A stretch of 32,566 nucleotides of DNA, from contig NZ_LGIU01000077.1 of the NCBI RefSeq assembly GCF_001187915.1, positions 1 to 32,566 on the forward strand, written 5' to 3'. Position 1 is the stretch's first letter; every line of letters starts with the position of its first letter. Made by a program: the position numbers and the translations under genes. Below, in pieces: positions 31,744-32,566 of the stretch. A model generated the notes under the pieces. The model saw only the letters and a program-made list of their open reading frames with translations. It did no database searches and was not told the origin of the DNA. The stretch is from Arthrobacter sp. RIT-PI-e. Its GTDB lineage: Bacteria; Actinomycetota; Actinomycetes; Actinomycetales; Micrococcaceae.

Positions 31744-32566
31744 TCAGCGGGTGAGCTTGATGTCCAGTGAGTCGACGCGCTCGACGAACTCGGCGAGTCC
31801 CGACAGACGCGTACGGACGGAGGCCACGACGGTGCGCACCTCCTGCGGGGTGAGGCCCTCCCGGAGCTGCAGATCCATGCGCAGCTCGGGTCCCGGCCCC
31901 CCGCCGGAGGCAATGCTACCGTCGGCGGCCCGGCTGAGGATCCCGCCACCGGGGCGCAGTGCCACCGACAGCACGGCCACCTCCTGCTCGGCGGCGTCCC
32001 GGACCAGCTCCGCGACGGCCCGGTCCTCGTAGGACGGCGTCCAGGGGCGCTGCTGCGCCAGGCACCACAGGGCCGGACGACGGACCACGAACGTGAGCTC
32101 CGCCCCCGGGTCCAGCACCATGAGTTCGGCCTCCTCGGCCGCCGAGGCGAGAGCTGCGCGCGCCGCGTACGCCGCCACCGGCCGGGCCGCGGGATGCCAG
32201 GCACTCAGCGCCGCCGTCGAGGAGAACACGGGCAGCGCCTTCCGCCCGTCCGGCGCAGTGAGGACCACCAGCGACATGTCCGCCTCCTTGTCGGCGTGCA
32301 GGCCCGCTACACCCTGCGCCTGCTGGGCCAGCTCCGCGACGACGGGGATGAACACCCTCGCCGCGGCCAGCGCCTCCACGACGCCGCGCTCGCCGGGCCC
32401 CGGCGAGGCCGCGTCCTCGCGCAACCGCCCGACGGCGGCGGCGAGACCGGCGTCCGCAGCGCCGTCGTCGTCGTCGAAGGCATGGAGCGGGTTGTCCGGT
32501 CCGGAGAGGTCCCGACCGGCCCACGCCTGCCCCGCGGAGTCGGTGAGATTCCGCGCGTTGCCCGCC
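31744..32566 (-). CDS. SseB-family protein, 5' end missing
   Basis: 274 codons are visible and the frame runs off the right edge without a start, from NARNLTDSAGQAW onward. The C-terminal 226 residues contain an SseB N-domain-like core (VFIPVVAEL, DMSLVVLTAPDGRKALPVFSS, MVLDPGAELTFVVRRPALW) and a second alpha/beta part ending DSLDIKLTR. SseB-like proteins outside type III secretion systems are common in actinobacteria and have no known role. A TTG at 32424 is an internal codon, not the start, because the conserved frame continues beyond it. It precedes the MFS gene by 22 nt. Confidence 0.8.
   Translation of the reverse strand, partial: AGNARNLTDSAGQAWAGRDLSGPDNPLHAFDDDDGAADAGLAAAVGRLREDAASPGPGERGVVEALAAARVFIPVVAELAQQAQGVAGLHADKEADMSLVVLTAPDGRKALPVFSSTAALSAWHPAARPVAAYAARAALASAAEEAELMVLDPGAELTFVVRRPALWCLAQQRPWTPSYEDRAVAELVRDAAEQEVAVLSVALRPGGGILSRAADGSIASGGGPGPELRMDLQLREGLTPQEVRTVVASVRTRLSGLAEFVERVDSLDIKLTR

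Overview
This window is high-GC chromosomal DNA (roughly 70% G+C by eye) with strong third-position GC bias. It carries dense gene clusters whose coding frames overlap by 4 bp. The arginine gene order, a DUF1844 gene divergent from infC, the infC-rpmI-rplT-TrmH-pheS-pheT neighbourhood and an SseB-family gene point to an actinobacterium, most likely in the Micrococcaceae (Arthrobacter/Kocuria-like). The genus is an inference from gene content and order, not from a database match.

Left part (1-9238) is an accessory, sugar-related region. It opens with a truncated ABC exporter (minus strand) and an extended SDR-family protein (minus). Divergent from the SDR is a five-gene plus-strand cluster: a LacI-family regulator, a Tat-type lipoprotein sugar-binding protein, two sugar ABC permeases, and a GH127 (DUF1680) enzyme. 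The GH127 protein keeps the Glu/Cys/Cys-Cys zinc-thiolate motif of beta-L-arabinofuranosidases. It has no signal peptide and the cluster has no ATPase, so the likely model is uptake of a plant-derived arabinoside driven by an ATPase encoded elsewhere, followed by cleavage in the cytoplasm. Nested inverted repeats between the SDR and lacI genes look like the LacI operators.

Middle part (9248-18093) is a complete arginine biosynthesis cluster on the minus strand, transcribed argC-argJ-argB-argD-argF-argR-argG-argH, with candidate ARG boxes and a leaderless-type promoter in front of argC. A zinc-free quinone oxidoreductase gene runs divergently from argC. Perfect 13-14 bp stem-loops close the convergent gene pairs on both sides.

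Right part (19189-32566) is translation housekeeping: pheT and pheS, then (reading right to left on the minus strand) infC-rpmI-rplT-trmH. Between trmH and pheS sits a block of small or accessory genes: an MFS transporter, a small acidic protein, a Nudix hydrolase, pyroglutamyl peptidase, and a small membrane-associated HExxH protein. infC appears to start at AUU behind a good Shine-Dalgarno site, has a strongly structured leader, and encodes IF-3 with an unusually long Ala/Pro-rich tail. A divergent DUF1844 gene, an MFS transporter and a 5'-truncated SseB-family gene end the window.

No tRNA, rRNA, CRISPR array, insertion sequence, phage gene or toxin-antitoxin pair was seen, and no gene-free stretch exceeds 300 bases. 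The points most worth a second look are the IF-3 start, leader and tail; the GH127 uptake locus with its operator; the HExxH protein; and two GC-only patches in pheT and an MFS gene where conserved residues look altered, possibly by sequencing error.
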